64,000 nt of DNA, from NCBI RefSeq assembly GCF_000143885.2, contig NC_018581.1, forward strand, positions 4,712,001-4,776,000, given 5' to 3'. Position 1 is the stretch's first letter, and every line of letters starts with the position of its first letter. This document shows, piece by piece, positions 9,196 to 17,827 of the stretch. The notes under the pieces were generated by a model that saw nothing but the letters and a program-made list of their open reading frames with translations, had not been told where the DNA came from and ran no database searches. The stretch is from Gordonia sp. KTR9. Its GTDB lineage: Bacteria > Actinomycetota > Actinomycetes > Mycobacteriales > Mycobacteriaceae. A program made the translations under genes and the position numbers.

Positions 9196-9972
9196 TCAGC
9201 GGTGGGTGAAGTTCGGGTCCCGCTTCTCGACGAAGGCGGCCATACCCTCGGTCTGGTCGTCGGTCGCGAACGTCGAGTAGAACAGCGCGCGCTCGGCGCG
9301 GACACCCTCCACCAGGCTCGACTCGAAGGCACGGTTGACCGCGTCCTTGGCGGCCGCGGCGGCGATCAGCGACTTCGAGGCGATGACCTCGGCGACCTCG
9401 ATCGCGGCGGCGCGGCAATCCTCCTTGGGCACCACCCGCGAGACCAGGCCCAGACGCTCGGCCTCGTCGACCTTCATCTGCCGGCCGGTGAGCACCATGT
9501 CCATCGCCTTGGCCTTGCCGACGGCGCGGGTGAGGCGCTGCGAACCACCGATGCCGGGGATGACGCCGAGGTTGATCTCGGGCTGACCGAAGACGGCGTT
9601 GTCGCCGGCGATGATGGTGTCGCACAGCATCGCGAGTTCGCAGCCGCCGCCGAGGGCGTAGCCGGTCACCGCGGCGATGATCGGCGTACGCGCCCGCGAC
9701 AGCTCATCCCAGGCGCCGAAGAACTGCTCGTTCACCACATCCGCGTAGGACTTCGATGACATCTCCTTGATGTCGGCGCCCGCGGCGAACGCCTTCTCCG
9801 AACCGGTGATCACGATGGCGCCGATCCCCTGGTCGACGTCGAACTCCTTGACGGCGCCGACCACTTCGTTCATCAACTCGGTGTTGAGCGCGTTCAGCGC
9901 TTTCGGGCGGTTGAGGGTGATGATGCCCACCCGGCCGCTGGTCTCGACGACGATGGTCTGGTGTTCGGTCAC
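9196..9972 (-). CDS. echA: Enoyl-CoA hydratase (crotonase family)
   Basis: 258 residues, hydrates trans-2-enoyl-CoA to 3-hydroxyacyl-CoA in beta-oxidation. The CoA-binding/oxyanion segment AAGADIKEM and both catalytic glutamates are present, Glu-112 in GGGCELAM and Glu-132 in FGQPEINLG, so it is likely a true hydratase rather than an isomerase. The length is typical of short-chain EchA8-like enzymes. It lies 70 nt downstream of a second crotonase on the same strand. The exact chain-length preference cannot be read from the sequence. Confidence 0.9.
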   Translation of the reverse strand: MTEHQTIVVETSGRVGIITLNRPKALNALNTELMNEVVGAVKEFDVDQGIGAIVITGSEKAFAAGADIKEMSSKSYADVVNEQFFGAWDELSRARTPIIAAVTGYALGGGCELAMLCDTIIAGDNAVFGQPEINLGVIPGIGGSQRLTRAVGKAKAMDMVLTGRQMKVDEAERLGLVSRVVPKEDCRAAAIEVAEVIASKSLIAAAAAKDAVNRAFESSLVEGVRAERALFYSTFATDDQTEGMAAFVEKRDPNFTHR

Positions 9973-10042
9973 GGTGAGTCCTCTTTCGGTTCGATGACGG
10001 GCGGGATGTTACGGGCTGACCCCCACCCGGGGAAGGTCTCGG

Positions 10043-11149
10043 TCAGACGGTCGGGAACGTGAGGTCGCCCGGCAGCGGCGCGAAGAACGCGTCCACGGCG
10101 TCCTCGGAGAACGCAGCCCACTTCGGGTTGCGGTCCTTGTCGATGACCTGAGCTCGGATCCCCTCGGCCATGTCAGGATGCAGCAGGCAGCGCACCGAGA
10201 CGCGGAATTCGCGCACGAGCGAGTCCTCGAGGGTCGCATCACCGGCCGCCTCGCGCAGCGACCGCAGCGTGACCGCCAGCGCGGTCGGGCTCTTCGCGGC
10301 GATCGCGTCGGCGGTCTTGTCGGCGAACGGCGAACCCACCGCGCGGCATCGTTCGATGATCTCCGGGACAGAGTCGGCCGCAAACGCTTCCGCGATCCAC
10401 TCACGGTGTTCGGCGAGTTCGGAGGCCGGCGCGTCGACGGCGTGCGCGGACAGCGCCGCCTCGACTCCCGACTCGCCGATCGCGGCGAGGAACGCCGGCA
10501 GCGACTCCGATGGCACGAAATGATCGGCCAGACCCATCGCGAGGGCATCGGCGCCGCGCAGGTGGCCGGCGGTGAGACCGGCATAGGTTCCGAGTCCGTC
10601 CGGAACGCGTGAGAGAAGATGTGTGCCACCGACATCGGGCACGAACCCGATGCCCACCTCGGGCATCGCGAGCTTCGTGCGCTCGGTGACGACGCGGACG
10701 TCGCCGTGCGCGGACACCCCGACACCGCCGCCCATCACGATGCCGTCCATGATGGCGACGTACGTCTTGGGATAGCCCGAGATCAGCGCATTCAGCCGGT
10801 ACTCGTCGAACCAGAACTTCGCCGACGGCGACTGCTCGGCCTCGGTGTCGGTCGACGCCGGATTCCCGCTCAGCGCGGCCGCATCGCGATGGATGGCGAC
10901 GATGTCACCACCGGCGCAGAGCCCACGCTCGCCGGCTCCCGAGAGCACGACGGCCTCGACCGCGTCATCGGCCGCCCAGGCCTCGAGGTGCTCGGCCATC
11001 GAGCCGACCATCTCGTGATCGATCGCGTTGATGGACTTCGGACGGTTCAGGACCAGCGACCGCGCCGACCCGTTCTTCTCCGTCAAGACCGATGGTTCCG
11101 ACACGGACGAACTCCTCTCCACACCGACAGGCTCCTCAGATGGTTGCAT
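10043..11149 (-). CDS. 3-hydroxyisobutyryl-CoA hydrolase (valine catabolism)
   Basis: 368 residues, crotonase superfamily. GLCAGGDIVAIH, MDGIVMGGGVGVSAHG and MPEVGIGFVPDVGG are the family-defining blocks of 3-hydroxyisobutyryl-CoA hydrolase, which releases 3-hydroxyisobutyrate during valine degradation. The length fits (about 350-385 in bacteria). The ATG at 11149 gives a 20-residue polar extension; internal starts are possible, since conservation begins near residue 22 (VLTEKNGSARSL). It is transcribed toward echA, probably together. The divergent upstream gene is iron-related and not part of this pathway. Confidence 0.88.
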   Translation of the reverse strand: MQPSEEPVGVERSSSVSEPSVLTEKNGSARSLVLNRPKSINAIDHEMVGSMAEHLEAWAADDAVEAVVLSGAGERGLCAGGDIVAIHRDAAALSGNPASTDTEAEQSPSAKFWFDEYRLNALISGYPKTYVAIMDGIVMGGGVGVSAHGDVRVVTERTKLAMPEVGIGFVPDVGGTHLLSRVPDGLGTYAGLTAGHLRGADALAMGLADHFVPSESLPAFLAAIGESGVEAALSAHAVDAPASELAEHREWIAEAFAADSVPEIIERCRAVGSPFADKTADAIAAKSPTALAVTLRSLREAAGDATLEDSLVREFRVSVRCLLHPDMAEGIRAQVIDKDRNPKWAAFSEDAVDAFFAPLPGDLTFPTV

Positions 11150-11193
11150 ATCCTAGTAACCCGGGTCCAGCCCCAAGTCAGGTTCGGCCACAG

Positions 11194-11212
11194 TCAGGTT
11201 AGGGTTACCTCA
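11194..11212. promoter_or_regulatory. IdeR/DtxR-like iron box overlapping the start of the siderophore-interacting gene
   Basis: The 19 bases beginning TCAGGTTAGGG and ending TTACCTCA match the IdeR consensus TWAGGTWAGSCTWACCTWA at 16 of 19 positions. The box ends on the A of the ATG at 11212, leaving no room for a ribosome binding site if that start is right, so a leaderless mRNA is likely. IdeR-Fe2+ would repress this gene in iron-replete cells. Confidence 0.65.
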
Positions 11213-12084
11213 TGGGCTATTCCAGAGCACGCGTTGTCGACGTCGCCGACCTGACGCCCAATCTGCGTCGCATCGTCTTCGACGTGACCGATCTGCCAGG
11301 ACTCGGCCTGCCGGGCGGCGCCGACGAAGCCGTGGGCATCTACTTCCCACACGAACCCGAGCGTGTCACACCGGATATGGAATGTCGCGACGGCACGTGG
11401 GCCTACTACGACATCGAGCCGGCCCCCGATGGCCGGAACTACTCGATCCGTTCGGTCGACCACTCCGCCGGCACGATGGTCGTCGACTTCGTCATCCACG
11501 CCGCCGGACCCGCGACGCTGTGGGCGCAGCGCGCCGAAGCAGGGCACGACGTGGTGATGACGCACGCCCGGAGCTGGTACGCACCACCCGCCGGCGTCGA
11601 GCGCCTGGTCCTCGCCGCCGACCTCGCCGGACTCCCCGCCCTGGCCCGGATCCTCGACGAACTGCCCTCGACCGACGGGGTCACCGCCGTGGTCGAGGTG
11701 CCCGCTCCGACCGAACTGTCGTACCTGCCCGAGCGCGACGTCGAGCTGATCACCCTCGCGGGCGGGAACTCCCGCACCCCGAGCCGGCTCGCCGACACCG
11801 TCTGCGGCCTCGACCTGCCGACCTCAGGCGCCTACTGCTGGTTCGCCGGTGAGGCCGCGGAGTCGCGCGCGGTGCGCAAGCACCTACGCGGGGACCTTCG
11901 CTGGGACCGCCGGTCCTACGACGTCATCGGCTACTGGCGTGTCGACGCCGAACGCTGGACGCGGGCCTACGCCGAACACGGCGCCGAACTGTTCGCCGTC
12001 TACCGCGAGGCGCTCGCCGACGGCAAGAGCGAGAAGCAGGCCTCAGAGGAATTCGACGAAGCGCTCGAACGGGCGGGACTGTGA
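11212..12084 (+). CDS. Siderophore-interacting protein (FAD-dependent ferric-siderophore reductase)
   Basis: 290 residues, of the ViuB/SIP family that reduces ferric siderophore in the cytosol to release Fe2+. The FAD-binding motif appears as RNYSIRSVD, followed by VVDFVIH and AGPATLWA typical of the family. The C-terminal SIP domain ends with the usual VRKHLRGDLRWDR, YDVIGYWR block. Start ATG 11212 is directly preceded by an IdeR-like box, which fits the role. Another iron-boxed gene, a siderophore-binding lipoprotein, lies at 26.9 kb. There is no siderophore biosynthesis gene next to it. Confidence 0.9.
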   Translation: MGYSRARVVDVADLTPNLRRIVFDVTDLPGLGLPGGADEAVGIYFPHEPERVTPDMECRDGTWAYYDIEPAPDGRNYSIRSVDHSAGTMVVDFVIHAAGPATLWAQRAEAGHDVVMTHARSWYAPPAGVERLVLAADLAGLPALARILDELPSTDGVTAVVEVPAPTELSYLPERDVELITLAGGNSRTPSRLADTVCGLDLPTSGAYCWFAGEAAESRAVRKHLRGDLRWDRRSYDVIGYWRVDAERWTRAYAEHGAELFAVYREALADGKSEKQASEEFDEALERAGL

Positions 12085-12086
12085 GA

Positions 12087-12103
12087 CCGGACGAGCCGTC
12101 CGG
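12087..12103 (+). terminator. Short perfect hairpin after the siderophore-interacting gene
   Basis: CCGGACG and CGTCCGG form a perfect 7-bp stem with an AGC loop three bases after the TGA of the upstream gene. No T tract follows, as is common for actinobacterial terminators. Confidence 0.5.
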
Positions 12104-12112
12104 CGCGGCTGA

Positions 12113-12140
12113 GGTATATAGTTAGATAATTGCTTGTAGT
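12113..12140 (+). promoter_or_regulatory. AT-rich stretch, possible promoter of the doxX gene
   Basis: TATATAGTTAGATAATTG is strikingly AT-rich against the surrounding 65-70 percent GC and includes -10-like TAGATAAT about 65 nt before the doxX start. No clear -35 was recognised. Confidence 0.3.
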
Positions 12141-12191
12141 TCTCGCCGAAGCTGCCGCCGGTGGCTTACCCATCGCCGGAAGGATCCCGAA

Positions 12192-12707
12192 GTGGCGCGC
12201 CTGTTCACAACCCCGCGACCGACCTCGAATCACACTGCCGCACAGCTGCTCCTGCGCGCTGCAATCGGCGGGACGATGATCGCCCACGGGGTCAAACACG
12301 CTCGCAGCCTGGCCGGAACCGCCGGATGGTTCGGTTCGATCGGGTTCAAGCAGCCCAAACTGCAGGCCCAGGCCTCGGCCGTCGTCGAGATCGGTTCGGG
12401 TGCCGCCGTCGTCGCGGGTGCGGGCACTCCCCTCGCCTCGGCCGCCATCGTCGGCACGATGGCGGTCGCCGCCCGCTCGGTGCACCAGCCCAACGGATTC
12501 TTCATCACGTCGGAGGGGTGGGAATACGTCGCCAACCTGTCGGTTGCGGCCATCGCCCTCGCGGCCATCGGTCCGGGACGTTTCAGTGTGGATCGTGCAC
12601 TCGGCATCGACACCAAACTGACGTCGGGACAAGCGGCTGCGGTGGCGGCCGGAGTCGGGCTGACCGCGGCCGGGGCGCAACTCGCGCTCTTCCACCGGCC
12701 TCAGTAG
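12192..12707 (+). CDS. DoxX-family membrane protein
   Basis: 171 residues with about four hydrophobic segments (near residues 20-38, 60-88, 110-126 and 143-163). AAIGGTMIAHGVKH and GFKQPKLQAQ correspond to the DoxX signature region. DoxX proteins are small four-helix membrane proteins; in mycobacteria a relative forms a membrane oxidoreductase complex with superoxide dismutase, but this copy has no such neighbour and its role is unknown. Its 3' end overlaps the convergent SDR by 7 nt. Confidence 0.8.
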   Translation: MARLFTTPRPTSNHTAAQLLLRAAIGGTMIAHGVKHARSLAGTAGWFGSIGFKQPKLQAQASAVVEIGSGAAVVAGAGTPLASAAIVGTMAVAARSVHQPNGFFITSEGWEYVANLSVAAIALAAIGPGRFSVDRALGIDTKLTSGQAAAVAAGVGLTAAGAQLALFHRPQ

Positions 12708-13627
12708 ACGACTCCATCCGAGGACGCCGCCGGACGCCCGTCGTCCGCGGCGGCTTCCCGGTACCGGGCGATCTGGCCCTTCTTGGGGGCGCGATACATC
12801 GCCCACAGCAGCTTCGGGATCCCCTGGACCGGAAGCGGCCTCGGCCAGGACCGGGCCCGCATCAGGGCCTCGGTGCCGCCGTCGACGGTGATGACCGCGC
12901 CCGCCATGAAGTCGGCCGCGGGCGACAGCATGAGCATCACCCACGCGGCGAGCTGCTCCGGCGTCCCGAACTCGCGCACCGGGACCGGGAAGGATCTCAC
13001 GCTGTCGGCCTGCGGGCCGTCGAGCTGGGCTTGCAGCAGTGGGGTCATCACCGGTCCGAGTGCGATGACGTTGATCCGGATTCCCTCTCCCGCCCACTCG
13101 GGTGCGGTTCCGTGCAGTCGGCACCAGTGGGTCACCGCGATCTTCGACGACGCGTAGGCGACCGGCCCGGTGACACCCCGTCGGCGGCGGATCACGCGGG
13201 TGGCCCCCTCGGCGTCACCGTCGACCAGCCTGCGCACCGCACCACCCGGCACCAGCGGCGTGACCGTCGTCGAATTCGAGCCGAAGACAACGACTTTCGC
13301 GTTGTCGACGGCGGCGAGTGCCGGGCGCCACGCAGTCAGCAGCTCCGTGACACCGAGGACGTTGACTTCGACGATAGTCCGCTCGCGCCCCTTGGCCGGG
13401 CCCATCCCAGCGGCCAGGACCGCACCGTCGAGCGTGCCGCCCGCCCTGGTCATGACCTCTGCCGCCGCCGTGTGGCGACCCTCCGGCGTCGACAGGTCGG
13501 CGACGACATCCGCGTCGCGCCGGTCGACCCCGATGACCGTGTGACCCTCGGCCCGCAGCGACCGCGCCACCGCCGCCCCCATGCCCGACGCCGATCCGGT
13601 CACCGCGTATGTCCCGCCCACGGTCAC
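12701..13627 (-). CDS. SDR-family oxidoreductase
   Basis: 308 residues. The N-terminal cofactor motif TGSASGMG and DRRD after the second strand suggest NAD(P) binding. The catalytic motif is YASSK (Tyr and Lys present) and an ITVDGG segment closes the fold. A C-terminal extension of about 50 residues (from LMRARSWPRP) goes beyond the usual 250-residue SDR and ends in a charged tail. The GTG start at 13627 overlaps the marR stop by four bases (GTGA), so the two genes are co-transcribed. The substrate cannot be told; co-occurrence with a MarR regulator and efflux pump suggests response to a toxic small molecule. Confidence 0.85.
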   Translation of the reverse strand: MTVGGTYAVTGSASGMGAAVARSLRAEGHTVIGVDRRDADVVADLSTPEGRHTAAAEVMTRAGGTLDGAVLAAGMGPAKGRERTIVEVNVLGVTELLTAWRPALAAVDNAKVVVFGSNSTTVTPLVPGGAVRRLVDGDAEGATRVIRRRRGVTGPVAYASSKIAVTHWCRLHGTAPEWAGEGIRINVIALGPVMTPLLQAQLDGPQADSVRSFPVPVREFGTPEQLAAWVMLMLSPAADFMAGAVITVDGGTEALMRARSWPRPLPVQGIPKLLWAMYRAPKKGQIARYREAAADDGRPAASSDGVVY

Positions 13628-14115
13628 CCCAGACCCTTCTTGTAGGGGTCGACGCTGTCGGTGGTGCCGTGCCGGTGCTGGGTGCGTTCGTAGGCGTCGT
13701 TGAAGGCCCGTAGTTCGTGCAGGAGAGCCTGCGGCGTGCCCGGATCGAGGTCGGCGAAGACCTGCTCGAGCCGTTGGGCGCGCAGCAGCCCGTCCCGCCG
13801 GAAGGCCTTGCTGCCCTCCTCGGTGGGGCGGATCAGCTTCGACAGCGAGTTCTCGACCTCGAAGCGCTCGACGTAACCGTGTTTGATGGCCGCGTTGACC
13901 TGGCGGTTGACGGTCGACTGCTCGAGGCCGAGCTCGGCGGTGAGCTCTCTCAGAGTGCGAGGCCTGCCATCGGAGAGCACCCACAGGATGGCGAACGCCG
14001 ATCGTTCCAGTCCGGCGGCCGGATGGACGAGGCTGCGACGCCCTGACATCCGCAGCAGCTCTTGCGCCAGATCACGATGCACCGCCGACTGCCACGGCGC
14101 ATGATCCTCCGACAT
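13624..14115 (-). CDS. MarR-family regulator
   Basis: 163 residues. The winged HTH is visible as RTLRELTAELGLEQSTVNRQVNAAIKHGYVERF with a wing near LIRPTEEG. MarR proteins bind as dimers and are released by phenolic or other small ligands. Start ATG 14115 places it divergently from an efflux pump across a palindrome-rich gap, so it probably represses both itself (with the coupled SDR) and the pump. Confidence 0.87.
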   Translation of the reverse strand: MSEDHAPWQSAVHRDLAQELLRMSGRRSLVHPAAGLERSAFAILWVLSDGRPRTLRELTAELGLEQSTVNRQVNAAIKHGYVERFEVENSLSKLIRPTEEGSKAFRRDGLLRAQRLEQVFADLDPGTPQALLHELRAFNDAYERTQHRHGTTDSVDPYKKGLG

Positions 14116-14162
14116 TCGTCCTCCATCCCTCGACGGACACAATCTACTGTCCGATTTGCATG

Positions 14163-14179
14163 TGTACGTTACATATGTA
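14163..14179. promoter_or_regulatory. Overlapping palindromes in the marR-MFS gap, probable MarR operator
   Basis: TGTACGTTACA (14163-14173, imperfect) and the perfect 10-bp palindrome TACATATGTA (14170-14179) overlap in the 91-bp gap between the divergent genes. The AT-rich dyad is of the kind MarR proteins use; the binder is inferred from position. Confidence 0.55.
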
Positions 14180-14206
14180 TGCTGCATACCTCGAAGGAGG
14201 TCTCCC

Positions 14207-15688
14207 ATGAGCCGAGTACGAGGTGCCACGCCGGGACTCACCCGTGACGCCGCCGAAGCCGTCGACAAGGCCCCTGCCGGCGCCGTCGGCAGTGTGGTTG
14301 TGCTCTGTTTCGGCGGCCTCGTCGCGTCGCTGATGCAGACACTCATCATCCCGATCCAGCCGGACCTGCCCCGGCTGCTCGGGACATCGATCGGCAACGC
14401 GTCGTGGATCATCACCGCCACCCTGCTCGCCGCGGCCGTCGCCATGCCGATCGCCGGGCGACTGGGCGACATGTTCGGCAAGCAGCGCGTGCTGTTCGTC
14501 AGCGCGGTCCTGCTCACGCTCGGGTCGTTGATCTGCGCACTCGGCGACACCCTGGTTCCGCTCATCATCGGCCGCGGCGTACAGGGCCTGGCGATGGGGT
14601 TCATCCCCGTCGGCATGAGCCTGATCCGCGAGATCACCCCACCCCGGATCACCTCGATGGCCGTGGCCGCCATGAGCGCGACCCTCGGCGTCGGCGGCGC
14701 GATCGGCCTGCCGCTGGCGGCCTGGATCGTGCAGACCTGGGACTGGCACGCCCTGTTCTACGTGGCGACCGGTCTGGGCGTGCTCATCAGCGTGGCGGTT
14801 CTCGTGCTGGTACCTCGCGTGAACGACGCTGTGGGCGGGCGCATCGACGTCCCGGGCGCCATCGGCCTGGCCGTGGGACTCTCGGCGTTCCTCATCGCGG
14901 TGTCGAAGGCCAACGACTGGGGCTGGACCTCGGGACGCACCCTCGGACTCGGACTGGGCGGCATCGCCGTGCTACTCGTGTGGGGTGTCTTCGAACTCCG
15001 CCAACGGGATCCGCTGGTCGATCTGCGGACCACCGCACGTCCCGCGGTCCTGCTGACGAACATCGCCGCCGCGGCCATCGGCTTCGGAATGATGGCGCAG
15101 TCCATCGTCCTGCCGATGCTCCTCCGCCTACCGGAGGCCACCGGATACGGTCTGGGACAGTCCCTCCTGGCCGCGGGCCTGTGGATGGCACCGGGCGGTC
15201 TGATGATGATGATCTTCGCACCCGTCTCGGGCATCCTCATCAACCGGATCGGCGCCAAGATCACGCTTGCCATCGGCGCCGCCATCCTGGGATGCGGTTA
15301 CCTGCTCGCGTTCTTCCTCATGGACGCCGCCTGGAAACTGATGCTGGCCTCGATCGTGTGCGCGATCGGCGTGGGTGTCGGCTACGCGGCGATGCCGACC
15401 CTGATCATGGGGTCGGTGCCGGCGACCGAGGCCGGTGCGGCCGTGGGACTCAACGGCCTCATGCGTTCGCTCGGTACCACGATCGCATCGGCTGTCATGG
15501 CCCTGATCCTGGCCAGTGCCACGATCTCACTCGGCGGCACCGAGGTGCCGGACGAATCGACGTTCACGTGGTGCTTCCTGGTGGCGGCCGCGGCGGCGTT
15601 CGTCGGCATGGCCATCACACTCACCATCCCGGCGCGCCGTGGATCGTCGAACGTCCCCGAGGAACAGCCGCTTCCGGCTCGGCACTGA
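14207..15688 (+). CDS. MFS drug-efflux transporter, DHA2 (14-helix) family
   Basis: 493 residues with about 14 hydrophobic segments, as in EmrB/QacA drug:H+ antiporters. Motif A appears as GRLGDMFGKQR, and GVGGAIGLPLAAWI resembles antiporter motif C. Start ATG 14207 was chosen because AAGGAGG lies seven bases upstream; the longer frame from 14156 has no support. It is divergent from the MarR gene that probably represses it. It most likely extrudes amphipathic or aromatic toxic compounds; the substrate is unknown. Confidence 0.9.
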   Translation: MSRVRGATPGLTRDAAEAVDKAPAGAVGSVVVLCFGGLVASLMQTLIIPIQPDLPRLLGTSIGNASWIITATLLAAAVAMPIAGRLGDMFGKQRVLFVSAVLLTLGSLICALGDTLVPLIIGRGVQGLAMGFIPVGMSLIREITPPRITSMAVAAMSATLGVGGAIGLPLAAWIVQTWDWHALFYVATGLGVLISVAVLVLVPRVNDAVGGRIDVPGAIGLAVGLSAFLIAVSKANDWGWTSGRTLGLGLGGIAVLLVWGVFELRQRDPLVDLRTTARPAVLLTNIAAAAIGFGMMAQSIVLPMLLRLPEATGYGLGQSLLAAGLWMAPGGLMMMIFAPVSGILINRIGAKITLAIGAAILGCGYLLAFFLMDAAWKLMLASIVCAIGVGVGYAAMPTLIMGSVPATEAGAAVGLNGLMRSLGTTIASAVMALILASATISLGGTEVPDESTFTWCFLVAAAAAFVGMAITLTIPARRGSSNVPEEQPLPARH

Positions 15689-15693
15689 CGGGA

Positions 15694-15726
15694 CCCTGTT
15701 CCCTGAGGTGCGAGCGAAGCGAGCTC
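15694..15726. repeat. Single copy of a dispersed repeat related to the array at 20.9 kb
   Basis: CCCTGTTCCCTGAGG followed by TGCGAGCGAAGCGAGC is close to the reverse complement of the 34-bp units at 20863-21034. It fills the gap between the convergent MFS and GntR genes, as the larger array fills another convergent gap. Confidence 0.65.
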
Positions 15727-16470
15727 TCAGATCCCACTGCGCCGCAGCGTCACCCGGTAGGTGTAGTGCTCGGGCAGGAAGTGGCTGACCGCGAGTTCGA
15801 CTGCCCGCCCGCGGGAATCGGTGTACAACCGGTCGACCCGCAAGACGGTGTGTCCCACCGGACAGCCGAGCCGGTCCGCGGTCGTGGCGTCGGCCGTCGT
15901 GGCCGTGATCGATTGCGCGCATTCCTCGATCGGATCGGCGAGGTGCGGTTCGAGCAGACCGATCATCGTGTGGTCGCTGATCGCGCCCTGCTCGACCTCG
16001 GGTGCGTCGATCACCAGACGTGCCACCGGCTCCGGCCACGACACCGTCGTCACGACGAACGGGACACCGTCGTGAAAGCGCTGGAAGACGATGCGGTACA
16101 CCACGTCGGTGTCCAGCCGCAACCGGCCCGCGGCCTCGAGATCGACACGACGCGCGGGCGATTCGAGCACCTGCATCTCGGTGTCGGTGGACAGGTTCAT
16201 CAGGTCCTCGATCGAACCCAGTTGGCGCAGGTACTGGCCCGCGTTCTCGGTCGCGAACGTCCCGCGACCGGGTACGCGGTACACCGCCCCCTCGGTCACC
16301 AGTTCCAGGAAGGCCCGACGGACGGTCTGCCGGCTGAGCGCGTACTCCTGGGACAGTTCGACTTCGGTCGGCAGCCGCACGCCGCCGGCGTACTTGCCCG
16401 CGACGATCTGCGATCGCAGTTCGTTTGCCAGCGTCTTGTACGCCGGCTCGGACTGGCCCGCGTCACCCAC
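15727..16470 (-). CDS. GntR-family regulator with UTRA effector domain (HutC type)
   Basis: 247 residues. The HTH spans about residues 8-75 (YKTLANELRSQI, LPTEVELSQEYALSRQTVRRAF, YRVPGRGTF). The UTRA ligand domain follows (about 90-240) with YRIVFQRFHDGVPFVVT and AVELAVSHFLPEHYTY. It lies 47 nt downstream of the acyl-CoA dehydrogenase on the same strand and, across a divergent promoter, next to the CitE-MaoC-CaiB genes, so it probably controls both arms. UTRA domains sense small acids or sugars; the effector here is likely a substrate or CoA intermediate of that pathway. Confidence 0.85.
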   Translation of the reverse strand: MGDAGQSEPAYKTLANELRSQIVAGKYAGGVRLPTEVELSQEYALSRQTVRRAFLELVTEGAVYRVPGRGTFATENAGQYLRQLGSIEDLMNLSTDTEMQVLESPARRVDLEAAGRLRLDTDVVYRIVFQRFHDGVPFVVTTVSWPEPVARLVIDAPEVEQGAISDHTMIGLLEPHLADPIEECAQSITATTADATTADRLGCPVGHTVLRVDRLYTDSRGRAVELAVSHFLPEHYTYRVTLRRSGI

Positions 16471-16517
16471 TCATCCCACCGCCTCCGCTCCGATCGACTC
16501 ACACGGCGTCGTCCGCG

Positions 16518-17669
16518 TCAGATACCCCCGCGCGAGACCAGTTGCGCCGCGATCACATTGCGCTGGATCTCGTTGGTGCCTTCACCGACGATCATCAGCG
16601 GCGCGTCGCGGAAGTACCGCTCGACGTCGAACTCCGTCGAGTAACCGTAACCCCCGTGGATACGGACGGCGTTCAGGGCGATCTCCATCGCCACCTCCGA
16701 GGCATAGAGCTTCGCCATGCCGGCTTCCATGTCACAGCGCTCACCCCTGTCGAACTGTTCGGCGGCGTGCCACGTCAACTGACGAGCAGCGGTGAGTTTG
16801 GTTGCCATGTCGGCGAGATAGTTGCCGATCGACTGATGCTTCCAGATCGGTTGCCCGAAGGACTCGCGCTGCTGCGCGTAGGCCAGTGAGTCCTCCAGCG
16901 CCGCCGTCGCGACACCCAGTGCGCGACATGCCACCTGGATTCGACCCGTTTCGAGGCCTTTCATCATCTGACCGAAGCCCTTGCCGGGGACGTCACCGAG
17001 GATCGCCGATTTCGGTGCGCGGTACCCGTCGAAGGACAGCTCGCAGCTCTCGACACCCTTGTAGCCCAGCTTGGGCAGGTCGCGCGAGACGGTCAGTCCC
17101 GGGCCGTGTTCCACCAGCACGATCGAGATGCCCTTGTGTCGCGGGGTCGCCGAGGGATCGGTCTTGCACATCAGCGCGATGAGCCCCGAACGTCGGGCAT
17201 TGCTGATCCACGTCTTGGAGCCGCTGATGACCAGCTCGTCACCGTCTTCTTTGGCGACCGTCGACATCGCCTGCAGATCCGAGCCACCGCCCGGCTCCGT
17301 GAGCGCCATGGTCGCCCGCATCTCACCGGTGGCCATCCGGGGCAGATAGGTCCGCTTCTGCTCCTCGGTACCGAACAACGTCAGCAGTTTCGCGACGACG
17401 GTGTGCCCCCCCATCGCGCCCGCCAGACTCATCCATCCCCGCGCGAGTTCCTGAGTGACCCGTGCGTAGCACGGCATCGACACCGGCGAGCCGCCGAACT
17501 CCTCGGGCACGGCGAGCCCGTAGATTCCGATCTGTTTCATCTGCTCGATCCACTTCTCCGGGTACTCGTTGGCGTGCTCCACCTCCTGCACGGACGGCTT
17601 GACCTCACGGTCGACGAACGACCGGACGGTCTCGACGAGGAAGGACTCTTCGGCGGAGAGTGTGCTCAT
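16518..17669 (-). CDS. Acyl-CoA dehydrogenase
   Basis: 383 residues, FAD-dependent alpha,beta-dehydrogenation of an acyl-CoA. ALTEPGGGSDL (flavin/substrate loop), WISNARRSG and YGYSTEFDVERYFRDA are family signatures, and the catalytic base is Glu-363 in GEGTNEIQRN. Start ATG 17669 is preceded by AGGTG at suitable spacing; a GTG at 17681 is the alternative. It is divergent from the CitE-MaoC-CaiB genes. If the cluster handles a C5 dicarboxylate, this enzyme would oxidise a saturated thioester such as methylsuccinyl-CoA; that is inference. Confidence 0.88.
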   Translation of the reverse strand: MSTLSAEESFLVETVRSFVDREVKPSVQEVEHANEYPEKWIEQMKQIGIYGLAVPEEFGGSPVSMPCYARVTQELARGWMSLAGAMGGHTVVAKLLTLFGTEEQKRTYLPRMATGEMRATMALTEPGGGSDLQAMSTVAKEDGDELVISGSKTWISNARRSGLIALMCKTDPSATPRHKGISIVLVEHGPGLTVSRDLPKLGYKGVESCELSFDGYRAPKSAILGDVPGKGFGQMMKGLETGRIQVACRALGVATAALEDSLAYAQQRESFGQPIWKHQSIGNYLADMATKLTAARQLTWHAAEQFDRGERCDMEAGMAKLYASEVAMEIALNAVRIHGGYGYSTEFDVERYFRDAPLMIVGEGTNEIQRNVIAAQLVSRGGI

Positions 17670-17711
17670 GAGGGGGTTCACCTGCGATCTGCGTGGGGAC
17701 TAGATTTGTAC

Positions 17712-17726
17712 GGCCATTTTGTGGCC
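17712..17726. promoter_or_regulatory. Inverted repeat in the divergent promoter region, possible GntR operator
   Basis: GGCCA-TTTTG-TGGCC is a perfect 5-bp-arm dyad in the 158-bp gap between the acyl-CoA dehydrogenase and the citE-like gene. Further GGCCAC and TTGGCCGC half-sites lie at 17755-17760 and near 17791. Its position suits control of both transcripts by the GntR protein. Confidence 0.4.
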
Positions 17727-17827
17727 ACCGCGGATCGCTGTCAAGGTTCACAACGGCCACTGAAGTCTGATAGAACCGTGAGGGCATGATTTGGCCGCAC
17801 ATTTGAATCCGACCCCCTGGAGCAACA

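Noticed and set aside
14404..16644. A 746-codon plus-strand frame through the MFS gene and beyond
   Set aside because: The MFS protein in another frame is clearly real; this one is an Arg/His-rich shadow.
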